Part shown: in pieces, positions 63,801 to 64,000 of the stretch
Layout: each line of letters opens with the position of its first letter
Position numbering within the stretch: position 1 is the first letter of the stretch
Source: Membranipora membranacea
Lineage: Eukaryota > Bryozoa > Gymnolaemata > Cheilostomatida > Membraniporidae
Reading direction: 5' to 3'
NCBI GenBank assembly: GCA_914767715.1
Contig: OU612068.1
Span: forward strand, 10,480,001 to 10,544,000
Length of the DNA: 64,000 nt
Position numbers and translations under genes: made by a program
Notes under the pieces: model-generated
What the model was told of the DNA's origin: nothing
Seen by the model: the letters and a program-made list of their open reading frames with translations, nothing else
Database searches by the model: none

Positions 63801-64000
63801 AACCTCAAAACAGTGTTTCAACCGTTTCTAAGCCGGTAAAGAATTCTGCCTAATTATTGGCTAATTTCCCAAAGACCGTACCTATCGATTTTTGTCAATT
63901 TCTATCAAAATACCTCGATAGAATACGCATCGTCACAGGGAGCTAATATTTTGTATGAGATATAGAGACGTCGCTGCGAACCTCAAAACAGAGTTTCAAG

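Larger units (their letters stand above)
22694..64000. repeat. 178-bp satellite array, ~232 monomers, open at right edge
   Basis: Head-to-tail monomers with period 178 bp: for example GACGTCATTGCGAACC at 22870, 23048 and 23226. Constant landmarks are GCGAACCTCAAAACAGAG, CCAGTAAAGAATTCTGCC (EcoRI), ACCTATCGAT (ClaI), CAATTTCTATCAAAATACC and GCTAATATTTTATATGAGA. Variant positions (GTCATTG/GTCGTTG, TTTCAAGCG/TTACAAGCG/TTTCAAGGG, CCCCAGG/CTTCAGG/CCCAAGG, GCATCGTCACAGGGAGC/GCATCATCACAGGAAGC) are linked in blocks and define monomer subtypes. 178 is not a multiple of 3, and the 62-115-codon frames here are only repeat translations. No transposon or gene interrupts it. The size, homogeneity and lack of genes suggest centromeric or pericentromeric satellite. 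Confidence 0.97.

Noticed and set aside
22694-64000. CRISPR array
   Set aside because: The whole 178-bp unit repeats with no unique spacers, and the context is eukaryotic.

Overview
This window looks like genomic DNA of an invertebrate animal, probably marine. It is AT-rich, and its few recognisable genes are split into short exons by introns of about 130-400 bp with GT..AG borders. The gene families seen are an HMG-box chromatin protein, a CSalphabeta defensin-like secreted peptide and a YqaJ-nuclease protein of the kind found in animal mobile-element-like genes. There are no operons or ribosome-binding sites. I cannot name the species.

Layout. 1-9,300 is low-gene-density DNA with a foldback element (171-935), minisatellites, tRNA-derived SINE-like pieces and an HMG-box locus in two parts: a broken copy (4112-4626) and a five-exon, two-HMG-box gene (5459-7250). 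The five-exon gene has consistent splice phases but carries an in-frame stop and a frameshift. 9,321-10,440 holds a probable terminal exon (+) converging on a complete-looking two-exon defensin-like gene (-), which has a signal peptide, six cysteines in CSalphabeta spacing, a poly(A) signal and a candidate TATA box. 10,471-14,791 is three tandem copies of a 1.44-kb unit whose first copy begins about 30 bp from that TATA box. 14,792-17,700 has scattered repeats only. 17,702-19,731 (-) is a decayed multi-exon YqaJ-domain gene.

From 20,540 to the end the window is tandem repeat. First come about 6.5 copies of a 334-bp unit (20,540-22,693). A sharp junction follows, and then an uninterrupted array of a 178-bp satellite (22,694-64,000, about 232 monomers, continuing past the window). 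Each monomer carries a dyad-symmetric segment and usually one EcoRI and one ClaI site. The array is organised in local higher-order blocks: 7-, 8-, 10- and 16-monomer repeats and a roughly 4-kb block copied with offsets that grow in exact multiples of 178 bp. This makes it a candidate centromeric or heterochromatic satellite with its edge captured. I see no gene or transposon insertion in it.

The genes do not form a pathway. The most useful points are the defensin-like gene with a tandem array abutting its promoter, the decaying two-HMG-box locus, and the satellite edge with its duplication history.
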